From contig CM060174.1 of the NCBI GenBank assembly GCA_030549775.1, positions 97,604,132 to 97,668,131 on the forward strand: a DNA stretch of 64,000 nt. The letters run 5' to 3'. Each line of letters opens with the position of its first letter. Positions within the stretch are counted from its first letter, which is position 1. The notes beneath the pieces are model-generated. The model was not told the DNA's origin. It did no database searches and saw only the letters and a program-made list of their open reading frames with translations. The DNA comes from Tamarix chinensis (Eukaryota > Streptophyta > Magnoliopsida > Caryophyllales > Tamaricaceae). Position numbers and translations under genes: made by a program. Positions 12,134 through 24,925 of the stretch are shown here, piece after piece.

Positions 12134-12994
12134 ATGGCGGAGCATTTGGCTTCAATTTTCGGCACTGAGAAAGACAGAGTAAACTGTCCTTTTTATTTTA
12201 AGATCGGCGCATGCCGCCATGGCGATCGATGTTCTCGTCTCCACAATCGTCCAACTATCTCGCCTACTCTTGTCCTCGCCAACATGTACCACCGTCCTGA
12301 CATGATTACCCCAGGTGTTGATGCTCAAGGTCAGCCTATCGAGCCAAGGAAAATCCAAGAACACTTTGAAGATTTCTACGAAGACATCTTCGAAGAACTT
12401 AGTAAGTTTGGTGAGATCGAGAATCTCAACGTTTGTGATAACCTAGCTGACCACATGATCGGCAACGTCTATGTCCAATTCAAGGAGGAAGATCAAGCTG
12501 CTGCTGCTCTTCGAGCTCTTCAAGGTCGGTTTTATTCCGGTCGTCCTATTATTGCTGATTTCTCTCCCGTCACTGATTTCCGTGAGGCCACTTGTCGCCA
12601 ATATGAAGAGAATGATTGTAATCGAGGCGGTTATTGCAATTTTATGCACGTTAAGATGATTGGTAAGGAGTTGAGGAAGAAGCTGTTTGGGAGGTATCAT
12701 CGGTTCAATCACAGAAGCCGGAGCAGGAGCATTAGTCCCCATTATAGGAGGGATTATGATAGGCCACGCGAAGGTGATTACCGGAACAGAGATTATGGTC
12801 ACAGAGGAAGCGGTAGGTATCATCATCGTGAGAGGAAGCATGAGGATGGAGGTGGACGTGGCAGCAGAAGGTATGGTAGTCCAAGGCGTAGCAGGAGCCC
12901 TCCTGTAAGGGACAGAGGGGAAAGGGATGGGAGTGAGGAGCGGAGAGCAAGGATTGAACAATGGAATCGCGAACGGGAGGAGAGACAGGGATGA
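12134..12994 (+). CDS. U2AF35: Splicing factor U2AF small subunit (U2AF35)
   Basis: A 286-residue uninterrupted reading frame begins [20 protein letters not shown], the near-invariant plant U2AF35 start. Domains in order: CCCH zinc finger 1 (C18, C27, C33, H37); a U2AF-homology RRM-like domain (about 44-143, with NVYVQF at 111-116); CCCH zinc finger 2 (C154, C162, C168, H172); an Arg/Ser- and Arg/Gly-rich tail (about 190-262, with RSRSRSISP); and a plant-type terminus [17 protein letters not shown]. In the nucleus the protein pairs with the large subunit U2AF65, reads the AG of the 3' splice site and helps recruit U2 snRNP. The coding region has no intron, as I remember for Arabidopsis U2AF35 genes. 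All zinc ligands are present, so it looks functional. Antisense and other-frame ORFs here are shadows. Confidence 0.97.
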   Translation: MAEHLASIFGTEKDRVNCPFYFKIGACRHGDRCSRLHNRPTISPTLVLANMYHRPDMITPGVDAQGQPIEPRKIQEHFEDFYEDIFEELSKFGEIENLNVCDNLADHMIGNVYVQFKEEDQAAAALRALQGRFYSGRPIIADFSPVTDFREATCRQYEENDCNRGGYCNFMHVKMIGKELRKKLFGRYHRFNHRSRSRSISPHYRRDYDRPREGDYRNRDYGHRGSGRYHHRERKHEDGGGRGSRRYGSPRRSRSPPVRDRGERDGSEERRARIEQWNREREERQG

Positions 12995-14880
12995 TGTCAT
13001 AATTAACTAGAGCTGATGCTTTCATCAGTAATTATTATAGACCACCTCCTCTAAGCAAGATTTATGTAGTGTTTGATTCATGCTACTTGTCAGTGATGCT
13101 TGTTTCATGCTGCTCCTTTGATGTTGTCTCCTTTGTTTTGCACTTACAGACTTTTCTTGTGAGTGGTTTGTTTGACTGGTTTATGGTCACCGGATTACTC
13201 AATGTACCATGCTCCTGTTACATGTTATTTTCCTGGTTTAGCTCTAATCCAAAGTCAGATATGCTACAAGCTTGCCTTGTTGAGTTTGAATTCGCCATCA
13301 TGATTAGTTTGCCTTTCTGTGAAGTTAGTTGCTTAGGTCCTTGATGGTCAGTGCAATTCGTATTCGCATTCATGCTTAATTCCCTGTTCTGTTACACTAT
13401 GTTTTGTTCGTCACACTGTCAAGTTTTGATTTTATGTTTCACCTTTGTTTTCATTATTTTTCTGTTGCAAGGGAAATGGAAATAAGTTGTACCCAGAAGC
13501 TGGTTTACGGCTCTATTTGTTCAAAATATCTATTAACTTGTTTAGTTGCTATATAGAACCTACCCTTATCTGGCTTCTGTGGTCTATCACATGAATCCAC
13601 CTGTAAAACACCTCACTCTATCAAAACGTGTTGATTGCATAGCAGTGAAATCTTCATTCCCTCTCGTAATCCCCCAATAATACTGCATAATCAAGTGATT
13701 TGGGTATGTGACCCTTTGATGTTTTAGGTATCTTATAATGCTATTTTCTTCACAATGCGGCTATCCTTCCCTCCTCCTTGCCCTGGATGGGAGGACGTTC
13801 TGCACTCTAACATTGTCTTACTTTGCTGTGCTTGACAGTGTGGTGGAAGACACGCTGTCAAATTCATTGCTAATTGAGAAAGTAACCAAAACCACCTCTG
13901 AAATATTTGCCCTATGTACCTGTTCCTTTGTGTTGTGAAGAGCTTTTTATATTTAGAATCTATGTTCTGTGTAGCAGTACAGCACAGGCTTGAGTGATTT
14001 ATTTATTAGTTTATCAGTTGGTTCAACTTTTCTTTCCTAGTGTTGTATTTGATGATTTGTTTTGTGGTTTTCACAATTTATGGTTCCAAATCTGGGGAAC
14101 TTTGGATTCCTCTTGCCCCCTGTGCATTGTGGTTGCTGTCTTCAAATTTTGAGCTAATGCTTATGATTTATGGTTCTCTACATTTATATGAAATTTGAAT
14201 GATCTGTGTCCCACTTTTGTTGATGTTTCTCAGAAAATCCTCATGGATTCATTCCTTTATCCAGCGAAAGCCTTTTGTGTGTTAGCATCCTTATCTCGGA
14301 TTCTGTTAATTTACCAGTTGATGAGCTTCTACTTTTACTTTTTGGGCTACTGCTGCTTCTAGAATTTCTAAATTTGTTCATAATAGGAGAGTTTTTGTGC
14401 TCATTTGAAGTGTAATTGGTGGTCTAATGTCACAGAAGATGTTTTGGCACTAGAAGGGCGACAAAATTTAGGTAGATCATGCTTAAAGTTGATGTCCAAT
14501 GGCTATGCATATCGCTCTTTGGAAAATGAACGGTGTATATCTGTATCACTTCAACCGGTTTTGAAAGAGTTCTGGTCAACCTTTGATGGATGATTTATGA
14601 ACCCTAGTAATAACATAAAGGGGTTTGTTTGCATTGATAGCACTAGCTTTCTTAGACCTTGATCGGATTTTTGTTTCTCTCCGGCCTTACAGACTTGGAA
14701 TTTTTGTTCTGTGCTTGGAGTGACTATTGGCTTGCCCTTTGCTAATTCTCAAGGTGATGTGTTACGCTTGTTTGTGTCTGTATTGCTATTATGAACTAGT
14801 TCATGATTTATTATTTGTTGATCTTTGTATATTCCTTGAATTGTGGAGATACAGGAGAGGAGGTTTGCACAGTGGGTGAG
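12995..14880 (+). other. 3' region of U2AF35: T-rich, intron/UTR-like DNA
   Basis: No coding region is recognised. The composition is T-rich on the plus strand and less AT-rich than flanking repeats. It holds many acceptor-like strings (for example CACTTACAGAC at about 13140, GGCCTTACAGAC at about 14685, GAGATACAGG at about 14850). This is what a long 3' UTR or spliced 3' UTR would look like, but transcript ends cannot be set. ORFs at 13069-13344, 13738-13938 and 14405-14593 show no known domain. Confidence 0.4.
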
Positions 14881-16015
14881 GGCTAGAACTGCTTGCTTCT
14901 AAGCTGAGATATTTTTAGATGGCGTCGGTAATAGGGAAAGCAATGATCTCCAAGCGTGGGAGTAGCTGCCGATATTCCTTATGGCTAGATAGATAAATGT
15001 TTGGCCTCGGTACAAGGAACTTTTTCCCGTCTGGATCGTAGGGTTTAGTTGAAGCACGCTTGAACCCAGGGCTTGTCTTGACAGTAGGATTGTCTTTACT
15101 AGTGCTTCGCAAAAGAACGAAAACGGGGCTCAAAAGCAGCAGGTGAATTTATCTCAAAGAATGACTCTAAAGTTGGGGATTAGGTGAAGGTTTCAACAAT
15201 TAGTCTCTCTCGGTGTCAAAGACCGGGTTGGGTATTAGATGAATAAGCAGCAGGGGGTACGACCAATGAGACCTCCTTGATCAAGTTTTGAGAGTTTGGG
15301 AATTAGAGTTGATAGTTTGAAATTAAGGGGCCAGGGATAGCTTTAGGAATAGGTGATTGAAAATTTACTTAATTATGTTCAGTTTGGTATGTAGTGAATA
15401 TAACTTATAAAACTTTTTGTTTCCAATTGCCAATTACCTGTCCCACAAATTGTTGGGCGTAGAGACCTTCAAATTTTCACCCGCAGCCCACAATTTATCA
15501 CTATTCGCGACATCCGGGCAAGTAATACTGGCTCTCCAATTTTCATTTTTAAATCCCTTCGTAATACAATTGCACCCTTAGTGATTATGCTTGCTGCTCA
15601 AGCCGGGAACGGCGTCTTGCTTAGCCGTTGCTAGCTTGTGCCGAAGCTTAATAAACCAGTTGTGTTTGCATTCTCGGAAAGTGTTACCTCATGTATCCAA
15701 GAGTTATTGAGGTCTGAACATCAAGTGTTGGTGAGCTCCGTTCGAAAATGGGGTTGCTCATTGGAATGGTTTTCTCTTCCCTGTGTGTTAATAGTTTAGT
15801 ACTCGGTTTTTTATTCGTTGTTATGATCCCGGGGCGTGCTTCGACTATTAAGTTGATGCAACCCAAATGGCTGAATGAAGTTATACTTGTATGCAACTTA
15901 GTCTCGAATGAAGCCACGCTCGTACCTCAATCATGGAATAAAATGTGTTATTTTCTTTCGGTAGATGCACATTCTGCTCTGTCGTGCATATGGCAGACTC
16001 CGTTAAGTAGTTAAT
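14881..16015. other. Less AT-rich island of unknown origin
   Basis: About 1.1 kb with clearly more G+C than the flanking DNA. Open frames occur on both strands (minus 14915-15133, 72 aa; plus 15748-16014, 88 aa with a hydrophobic N-terminus; minus 15684-15917). None matches a protein I know. The texture resembles plant organelle-derived intergenic DNA, so a nuclear copy of mitochondrial DNA is one possibility; a decayed host gene is another. Neither is proven. Confidence 0.35.
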
Positions 16016-17696
16016 ATTGATATATCTTGAGTTTTATAATTACATTCTCTCTCGTATAAGATTTTAGCAGTCATGTCTTGTATTTAAACTTATATATCCA
16101 TTTTATTAATTTCATAATTCTTATAAATATATTAGAAAAAAATGTTAAATTGAGATTTGAAAAGAGTTGGAAAAACGTAGGGACATTTAATGGTGCATTT
16201 GAGTTGAACATGCCGATTAATAGAGGGTATTAGATGGAAAAATATGTTGCACAAAAAAAAAATTCTAGTAAGTATTTTTATGTTATTCATTTAATAAAAA
16301 TAACTCACAACAAATATAGTTTTTTATTTTTAATAAATAATTAGCCATATCAATTAATATTAGAAAAAATCTCAAGGTATCAAGTGTAGTGTTAGAATTT
16401 GAACTAGGTCATATATTTTTTATAACTCTAAGTTGGCCTAGGTTTTATTCTCCTCAACTTATTTTTATATCTTATTAGATTAATAAGATAAAATCAAATG
16501 AAATAAGGAACATAATAATATTATTAATTTAATAATACGAGAGATAATAATCAAAATATAATAATGAACATATACCTATTCATTAATACTTATGAATAAT
16601 AATAATAATAGTAATAACTAATGATATTAATAATATTTTATAATATAACCAAGAATAATATTTTTTAATATTAAAAAGTAATGATAATAATAATAATTAA
16701 TTTCATAATATAAATATAAATATTAATTTATCAAATCAAATCAAATCAATATAATAATAAGAGTTTCATAATTCATAAAATCAATATCCAATTAATAATT
16801 ATAAAACAATTAATATTATTAATGATTTATTTATCTATAATTAAAACTTATTGGTGGGAATTTATCGGTGTGAACACATAGAACATAATCTAATAAAATT
16901 AGGGTTTGTAAGACTTAACAAAAACAAAACAAAAAAAAAAAACAATCAAGAAAAAGAATTGGGAAAAAATGATGACCTTATAATGTGTAGAAATCATGGT
17001 TGTAAAGAATATTAACGAACATTTATGACAAAATCACTCAATGGTCAAATTCTCTTACATAGAGTTCTAAGAATACAAAAGAACAAAATAAGGGAGTTTG
17101 TGCTAATCAGGGTTTGATTATGAAATATTTATAGCGAAATATAATTAACAAGATTAAGTCATCAACAAAACATCGAAAAAAATAAGCCATATATTGAAAA
17201 ACACATCCTCCCTGTCCCTGGTGTTTCCTTTATATGTGCTCGTATTATTACAAATCAATAAAAAAATCAATACATTAGGAAAAATTTAAGTCGTATTGGT
17301 AAACACTTTCTCAAATCTTTGTTCTTCACACGTTTTTTTCCAAAACCCCACATAGTAGCGTACTTGAATACTTCCCATCAATGTAGCCTTCAAATGACTC
17401 GCGATTTACTCCCGACATATGCACACATAATTATTCATGCTAAGCAACACGACAAATATAAGTTATAAGCTCACACTTATGATTGATAATATTATTGGTG
17501 CTACTAATTTTATAATATTAATAACAATAATTATTTATAATAATAATAATAATAATAAGTAGTAGTAGTAGTTTTAAATGAATAATAATAATAATAATCA
17601 ATGTCGACCCTGACTTTTAGAGGCCCTACGCAAACCTAGATTGAGGCCCTATATATTTATGTTAATATATTAAGGTAACATCTCTTATGTAATCAT

Positions 17697-17737
<41 letters not shown>

Positions 17738-17884
17738 TTCAAACATAAATAATTAAAGAACACAAATCTCTATATATTAGGTTGTATATACAACAAATAT
17801 AAGTATCATAAATATTTTAATATATTCAATAGAAATAACTCATTGATTTGTATTTTAGTATATTATGTCGGCAATTATTATGTA
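16016..17884. other. AT-rich intergenic DNA, no gene
   Basis: AT-rich, with ATA/ATT runs (16590-16800, 17525-17600) and no recognised gene. It contains a (TA)n tract at 17699-17734. Confidence 0.6.
17699..17734. repeat. (TA)n microsatellite
   Basis: Clean TA dinucleotides for 36 bases. Confidence 0.9.
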
Positions 17885-17892
17885 ACCATCCA

Positions 17893-18286
17893 TTTTTGGA
17901 TCATTTGGATAATGAAAATAAGAATTTGGAAATGAGATTGGGAATAAATGAATGGGAAATCATTTATGTGTTTTCATTCCCATATTTGGTGTTAATTGGA
18001 GTATATGAGAAAGTAATTAATTTACTAGATTATCCTTTTTTTAAATGTAAAGTTTTATAAATATAAGTTATAAAATGTTGTTAGTCTTTTAATTTCTATT
18101 TCCATTCTCATAATCTATTACCACCTCTCCCCATGGTAATATATTCATGGGAGTACAAACCTTGATTCCTATTCCCAAACCTCCCCTAGTTTTTATTCCC
18201 TTGAAACAAATATTAAAATATTAAAATATTAATTTTTATTCTCATTCCCACTCACATTCCCATATTTCCTACAAACAAACATCCTC
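17893..18286. mobile_element. Possible MITE with GGATNNTTTG ends
   Basis: The left part reads GGATCATTTGGATAATG followed by repeated GAATGGGAAT-like text. The right part, reverse-complemented, starts GGATGTTTGTTTGTAGGAA and continues with GGGAATGAGAATAAA. This inverted arrangement of G-rich 'GGGAATGAG' text is common in Tourist-like MITEs. Target duplications are not clear, so the ends are approximate. Confidence 0.45.
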
Positions 18287-18381
18287 TTTGTGTATTAATT
18301 TTTCAAAAAAAAAATCACATCTAAAATTTTAGATATAATTATATCTAGAAACTCTAGAATATTTAGATATCAAATTATAAA

Positions 18382-18385
<4 letters not shown>

Positions 18386-18416
<31 letters not shown>
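18386..18416. repeat. (TA)n microsatellite
   Basis: Clean TA dinucleotides for about 31 bases. Confidence 0.9.
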
Positions 18417-18419
<3 letters not shown>

Positions 18420-19181
18420 GAAAAAAAGGTTTAAATATCATTTGGGGAAAATGTGTACAATTATTTTCATGTTAAGCCCTTGCATGAACTTATTTGTATA
18501 ACTTATATGTAATTGTGCCACAAAAGATCGTTCATACACCACACCAATTGAATGATCATAGTTTCTTGTCTCTTTTTTTTCTCAATGAAAGGGAAGACCA
18601 TAGTTCTTTGTATTAATTACGATAGTCTAGAAATGCCATCTAAAATGTCACAAAAATAAAAAAGAATTATGCTCCCATGGGGCATAAGCAGATCTATGTA
18701 TGCCTAGAGGGTAATCCTCATACACGGTAGCTAACTGGTCAACACTACAATTAGCCTCCCTAAAGCCATGCTTGATATAGAAACATGGATTCTTTCTTAA
18801 GGTATCGTTTGCAATCATGTATCAATTTTATTTGATATGGGAGTGCAATACCTATAATTTTAATCTATCCCGATTTTGAGAGAATAATGTCCTAACCTTC
18901 TTCGTAATTCTTTACTTTTAATTTTAATTCTAACTCTAAACCTTGACCTCGTTCTCCCTTTTCCTTGTTTTTTTCCATTTCTATTTTCTTCTCTCTTTCT
19001 TTTTCTTTCCATTTGCACAACCTGATCTCCACTGATCGAGTTAAGCTTGAATAGTCAAACCAATTTTCCCAACTATCACCAAGCTTTCACTATACCATCA
19101 TATCCTGCCAACTGTACCAGACACCATACCTTACCTCTTAGCACTCACGCCATCCTTCCTCATGTAACATACCTTAAAAAT

Positions 19182-19210
19182 CTCTCTCTCTCTCTCTCTC
19201 TCACTCACTC
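19182..19210. repeat. (CT)n microsatellite
   Basis: About 20 bases of TC dinucleotides running into CACTCACTC. Confidence 0.8.
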
Positions 19211-20275
19211 ATGCAAGCACGCACTCACGGACACACACACTCATTTATTACAAGCTAATAATAATTCTTTTGTTTCTCCTTTGAAATCTTTCCCTATATT
19301 CGAATATTTTCTTACCAGTAGACTCCATCGTCGTCATTGGCAGCATCATCACCATCATCATTATCCTTTCCCTTCACAACTTACCCATCCAACCAACTCC
19401 ACTCCATTATCCGTTGTTCATCTATTTCAACCTCTACCACCAATTTTGACTCAACCTCCCTTAGTAATTGTGTATTTTTCTCCATATCTACTAAGTTGTA
19501 TTGTTTCCATCATTCCTGGCTAGTCTTTCTAAGTAGTTTGAACTCGTTAAGTGGGTTAACCCACTGAGAAGGTGGAATTTATCCCCTAGTATTGGTTGTC
19601 TTGCTAAGTGAGTTTCATTCATTTCTTTCTTCGCATTCTCAACCCTACTCTTTCCCTTCAATCTTAGCTAGTTGCTGCCCCTTGTTAAGCATCCTATTTA
19701 TTTTTCACCCTTTTCATCCACATCTCTCAATTTCTTCGTTGCCTATCTCTTTTTCCTTTAGCCTTGTCATTCTTAGTTTCTTTTCCTACACTCTAACCTT
19801 GGGTTCTTATTAGTTTTTAGGTAATTTTATAGTGTTCTTATATAAGGAGACTTAGGGTTATTCTTTTTTAGAGACCGTTGATGTCTAGGTAAGGACCCAT
19901 GGCTTATATTAAGGCTTTGATGCTATGTGTAGATTGTATGTAATCACTTGCTAGTAACATTATATCTTGTAATTCATTTTATGATGCCAAATTATGATAT
20001 TGTTGTGTTGTGTTATGGGAAGTGAGAATTATGTAGAAGTATGGGTTTATGTGATATTTTTTGTTTAATCTTTGTTTTGTAGCCCGAGCGTGTTGGCATG
20101 TTCCGCCATTTTAATTTTTTCTTATGAAGGATAAGCTGTAAATTTGGTTAAGTATTATCATAACAATTATGTGGGAGGTTCGAAGTTTATGTGCCTTGCA
20201 TATTTATGCTAAGTTTTCATGACATTAATAATTAAAGTGAAAGATCACACGAGTTAGAACTAGTTGTATTATTTT

Positions 20276-20880
20276 GTTCCACTAGATGTGAATAGTGATC
20301 AAGAGCTTTGTATCCTGGGGTTGTACCATTTTTTTCTATAGGACGAGAATAGTGGCCGGGAGCATTATGTTATAAGGTTGTGCTAGTCTGTTCCACTAGA
20401 TGACAATAGTGGCTAGGAGTATTGTGCCTTAAGGCTGTACCAGTCTATTCCATCGAGTGAGAATAGTGGCTAAGTGTGTTGTGCCTTAAGGTTATACCAG
20501 TTCATTTTGCCGAACAAGCATAGTGACCATGAGCATTATGCTGGAGGGTTTCACTAGCCCATTTTGACGTATGAGAATAATGTCCCGGATTGTTGTGCCC
20601 TAAGGTTGTATTGGTCCATTCCATCATATGAGAATAGTGGCTAGCAGCATTGTTCCTTGGGTTGGACTAGTTCATTCCACAAAACGAGAATAGTGCTATG
20701 AGCGTTGTGCCTTAAGGTTATACCAGTTCATTCTACGGGACAATAATAATAGCGAAGAGCATTGTGCTATGGGGTTATTCCAATCCATTCCACTAGACTA
20801 GAATAGTAATTAGGAGCATTGTGCCTTGGGGTTGTTATACTATTAATATTGTTCCACCAATTATAAATAGTAGGGTCCCT
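20276..20880 (+). repeat. Tandem array of about ten ~62-bp hairpin units with a cap unit
   Basis: Units read TTCCACTAGATGACAATAG then TGGCTAGGAGTATTGTGCCT then TAAGGTTGTACCAGTC, with variation. Each has CCAC (or CCAT) and GTGG separated by 10-13 bases. Units near 20381, 20447, 20618, 20676 and 20790 are clear; those near 20512 and 20567 are decayed. The last unit (about 20862) is different: TTCCACCAATTATAAATAG then TAGGGTCCCTAAACTCA, matching the cap units of other LTRs. Confidence 0.75.
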
Positions 20881-21041
20881 AAACTCAAAATAATTAATAA
20901 ATGGAAATGCATAATCATCTATATTGGAACTATTTTTATTCCCATTAGGAATCCTCTTGTGCTTTTAAGTAACATTCATGATTAGTCCTTTAATGTGATA
21001 TTATGTGTTACATATATGCCTTTTCATATGACTGTAATGTT

Positions 21042-21108
21042 TCCTTACTCAATACGTAGGGTATTGATAATCGTTTTCATGGGTGTTGCTCATTTCCACG
21101 AGCAGATG
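21042..21108 (+). promoter_or_regulatory. Conserved LTR block with CATGGGTGTTGCTCATTTCC
   Basis: TTACTCAATACGTAGGGTAT corresponds to CTCAGTACGYAGYGTAC of other copies, with the palindrome decayed. It is followed by CATGGGTGTTGCTCATTTCC and ACGAGCAGATGACTC. Role unknown. Confidence 0.4.
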
Positions 21109-21526
21109 ACTCAAGTTTTGCTGTGTAGGTCACCGAGGACTATCTTAATGATTTTACTGCTTATGATGCACTGCTTGTAGATGAGTTATTTTTATCTATT
21201 GGGTCTTAGACATAGAAAAAAAAAGTTATCTGGTAATTATTTTTTATTTAGATACCTTTTGGACTCTTAGTTACATTGGACCCCTTTTTATTGTATTTTA
21301 TTTATATTGAAATCAGAGTTAATCTCCAATTCTTATTTTAGTTTATGAAAATTTATCTCCTCCTTTGCTTATCTTATTTTAAGTTCTGAATAATTTACCT
21401 TGTATTCGATGTAAGGATGATACAGTAAGCCAACCTTTTATTGAGTAAAACAGTAACACCAAATTATTTTGATATTATGCTTTTGCTAACATAAAAAAAT
21501 TCAATAGTAAATTTTGGGATGTTACA

Positions 21527-22077
21527 GGGATGGAAGGGTCATATTTAGGGGTCGAGACTATAATAACAATCTAAAAACTTAGGTATGGGACATCCTAAAG
21601 TTGCATCCTCCTATTGAATAAAAAAAGGTTGTCTTTCACTTCAAAGGGTGGAGATTAGAACAAGTGAAGATAATAATCAAGATCGCGGCCAATATGTGCT
21701 ATGGAATCCGCTACATGATTTGTCTAGCGTAAGTGGTACATTACATTAAAAGATTTAAACATCACTATCATAGTCCTAAAAGCTTCAACAGTGCTAGTAT
21801 TTGAGTGGAATGTAAGACTAGGTCCTTTGATGAGGCATAAAATTCCCAAGGAATCACAACATATCATCACTTTACAATATCCCCACTTCCATGCTTCCTT
21901 AAAGCCAAGTCGTAACCTATAGAGTTTAATGAGTAGGATAGAACCGTTCTATCTCCATTGGTACACAAAATAGTATATTCTAAGATCATGATGCCCACAA
22001 CCCTAGATTGTGACTTTATCCTTTCCCATAGCAACTGCAACTCCTTTACAATCTTCAATATAATCCAAAAGAACCAC
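21527..22077 (-). pseudogene. LINE RNase H domain, C-terminal part (degenerate)
   Basis: The minus-strand reading gives RLGFKEAWKWGYCKVMICCD followed by SLGILCLIKG and, after an in-frame stop, TNHVADSIAHIGRD. This is the second half of the RNase H domain found at the end of plant LINE ORF2 (pattern LGLxxAWxxGxxxVxxExDS ... NxxADxLA). Frame changes and stops show it is dead. It is the continuation of the piece at 25564-25847, split by the LTR inserted at 22078-25558. Confidence 0.6.
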
Positions 22078-24401
22078 TATAATACCCTAAATTTTAGCTA
22101 AACCTAATCCCAATTAATTAATATTGTAACTTGATCTTAATCTTTAAAAAAAAATCTCCACCTTATCCTAATTCTCTAACCCTTGAATTTAACCTAATCC
22201 TAATTTATTGATAATTAATATATCCTATTATCCTAACATAAATTATATTGATCTTATTCTAATAAAAAACTAAACCTATTAACCCCCTCATTCCTTTCCC
22301 TCTTTCCTTTTTTCTCTCCTTTCCCTCTTGGCTGATCCTCCTTCTTCTTTTCTTTTTTCCCTTTCTTCTTGCGTGAAAAATTATCCATAGACAAGCTTGC
22401 ATGCTCATCACTTCCTACCACCTTCCAAGCCATTCCCTCCTGCCATCAATGCCCACCTCCTACACATAAGGGTTGGGGTTGAAAATTTTCCTTCACACCA
22501 CTCACCCTTCTTTGTAGGTGCATGGGTATATATATACACACACACACACATAATCTACCAACATTAAATTCCCCTTACCACTTCACTTCTATTCCTTTTG
22601 TTTCTGCAGCCAACACACCACCATTTTCCCTCCTTCACGACCTCCTTCCATTGCAAAAGTAACCTAAAAAACCACCACTGGAAAGCCAAAGTAAGGCATC
22701 CACACCACCAGTGGCAACCTTTTCCATTTATCCCTCACCAACTTTGGCCATCCTTGCCAAAAATCAACCCCAACCATTAGCCAAAACAGCCGAATTTCTC
22801 CTATCCACTTCAGCAGCCTCCACCGTAGCCATCATCTCCCTTTCCTTCCCTTGCTGCAATAGCTTTTAATAAAGCCCAACCCCTCCACTTTGGCAACCTT
22901 TACTGAAGCCAACCCCCTCCACTTTGATAGCCTTGATTGAAGACAACCCCCTCCACTTTGATAGCCTTAACAAAAGGTGACCCCTCCACTTCAATAGCCT
23001 TTACCAACCCTCCTTCCATTCTTCGGCAACCACAACCAAAGCCCTCCATCCACCCTTCGACACCTCCAACCTCACCACACCATCACTATTCAACTCCCAC
23101 AACCAAAAACTAGCTCCTTGATCGGCCTCCACTCCTATTACAACTCCCCTAACAACAACAGTTTTTGTCGTTGCTCACTCACCATTACCACGACAACCAA
23201 CCATTTCCCCCTTTGATTGGTTACGCAAGTTTTCCCAAACACTACCTTACTTGGTTAGATTTTTCTTTCACCCTTCCATTTACTTAAACATTTCCTTAAT
23301 TATTTTATATTGTAATGGCATTTTATTATGATTTTTTTAGTTGATTTCCCCATGGTCCCAAAAGAGGTGGAAGGATTTGCGTGCTTAGAGACTTGAGTCA
23401 TTTTTATAAGGATACTTTCATAGTATAGGGTTTTAATTGCTAAGTGTTATACATGATTTTGTGTTGTACCATGTGATTGCAATTATGTGAATTAATATAA
23501 GATTTTTGATACTATGAGAAGCGGTTGATATTACATGATAAAAAATGAGTAAGTAAAGATCATGTAGTATTGTTATTTTATGTGAAAAAGCCTTCGGTGT
23601 GAAATATGGATGTATCATGGGTTTATTAATGGTATGATGAATGTGAAATGATTATGATAAGGCATATTGAGAAAAATGTGGATTTGGAAATAATGTTACT
23701 AAACACATGGGTTTCAAATAAAATAAGGGATTTGTTACTGATAATGGTATTTTGGTGAGTGTGGGTTAAATATGAGAATCATGGTATTTTAAGGTGTTTT
23801 ATCATCTAAAATGTGCTAAGGAATTTATATGAAATGTTTTGAGTAACTGTGAATGACATGAGGTTGATAAAGTATGAAAATGGTTTGATTTAGGAACAGT
23901 AACTTTAAAACAAGGAGGCTATTATCACATGTGTGAAATGGTAGAGTTAGTCCACGAAATTATAATATGCTTTTAATATTCGTATTATAGGAATTTATAT
24001 TGAATATGATATTTGTTTATCCCTACATGAAAATTTATGACCAATTTGTAAAATTAGGGTTTATAAGCCCTAGAAATAGTAACTTTTAGGATAGGGTTAT
24101 TATCACATGTGCAATACCTTAGAGTTAGGCCTTGAAATTCAAGTATGTTGATAATAATAATATTTGAGAAAGAGGTACTAATTTTGGTGATTAAAAGAGT
24201 AACATAAGAAGAGTTATGATAAAAGTGTGAAATTAGGATTTCAGGGAAATATAGGGGTCTTAACTCTATAGAACGACCTTATGATATTTGTGATGTGATT
24301 ACCTAATTTAAATGTGTTATGTGCCTTTTAATCAAGCATGAATAAGACATTAATCATTTAAAGTGAAAAACCACGTGAGTTGGACCAAGGTGTTTTATTG
24401 A

Positions 24402-24925
24402 TCCGTTCTACTAGATAATAATAGTAGCTTAGGTATGTTGTCCCTAAGAGGTGTTTTAGAATGTTCCACCAATTTAAAAATAGTGGATTGGCAGCATTCT
24501 ATCCTGAGAGGTGTTTTATAGATTCATTCCACTGAATGATAATAGTGACTTAGGTGTGTTGTCCCTGAGAGGTGCTTCATTCTGTTCCATCGGATTAAAA
24601 ATAGTGGGGCCCTATACTCATCGTGAATAAGAATAAGGGTTGAGATAAATAAACTAGTGGATAAGATATTAATAATTTAAAGTATAAGATTATGTGAGTT
24701 AGGAACAAGCTATTGAATCCGTTCCACCGGATGATAATAGTGGCTTAGGTGTATTATCCCTGAGAGGTGCTTCAGACCGTTCCACTAATTTGATAATAGT
24801 GGCTCGGGAGCATTTTGTCCTGAGAGTTGTTGGATTTATTCCATTGGATGATAATAGTGGCTCAAGTGTATTTTCCCTAAGAGGTGATTCAGACCGTTCT
24901 ATCAGTTTAAGAACAGTGGAGTCCC
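24402..24925 (+). repeat. Two hairpin-unit arrays, each with leader and cap
   Basis: Array 1 units are near 24402, 24458, 24524 and 24580. Array 2 units are near 24717, 24778, 24837 and 24896. A typical unit is GTTCCACCGGATGATAATAG then TGGCTTAGGTGTATTATCCC then TGAGAGGTGCTTCAGACC. The last units (24580, 24896) end GTGGGGCCCTATACTCA and GTGGAGTCCCTGAACTCA. Each array is preceded by TTAATCATTTAAAGTG or TTAATAATTTAAAGTA and then GTGAGTTGG or GTGAGTTAGG. Confidence 0.75.

Larger units (their letters stand above)
18844..21526 (+). mobile_element. Solo LTR-like element, about 2.7 kb
   Basis: Starts TGCAATACCTATAATTTT and ends AAATTTTGGGATGTTACA. It is flanked by GGGAG on the left and GGGAT on the right, a 5-bp target duplication with one mismatch. 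There is a C/T-rich block at 18960-19760 whose ORFs (for example 19047-19523) are low-complexity and not genes. The element carries a TTAATAATTAAAGTGAAAGA leader (20224), a hairpin-unit array (20276-20880) and the near-palindrome block (21042-21108). No gag or pol is seen, hence a solo LTR or a non-autonomous relative. It appears to sit at the 3' side of the LINE remnant. Confidence 0.6.

Noticed and set aside
12443..13000. Long minus-strand ORF (185 aa) opposite U2AF35
   Set aside because: It is the antisense shadow of a well-supported conserved gene and has no recognisable domain.
19047..19523. ORF of 158 aa rich in His, Pro, Ser and Leu
   Set aside because: It lies in the C/T-rich block of a solo LTR, is low-complexity, and is not shared as protein with other copies.
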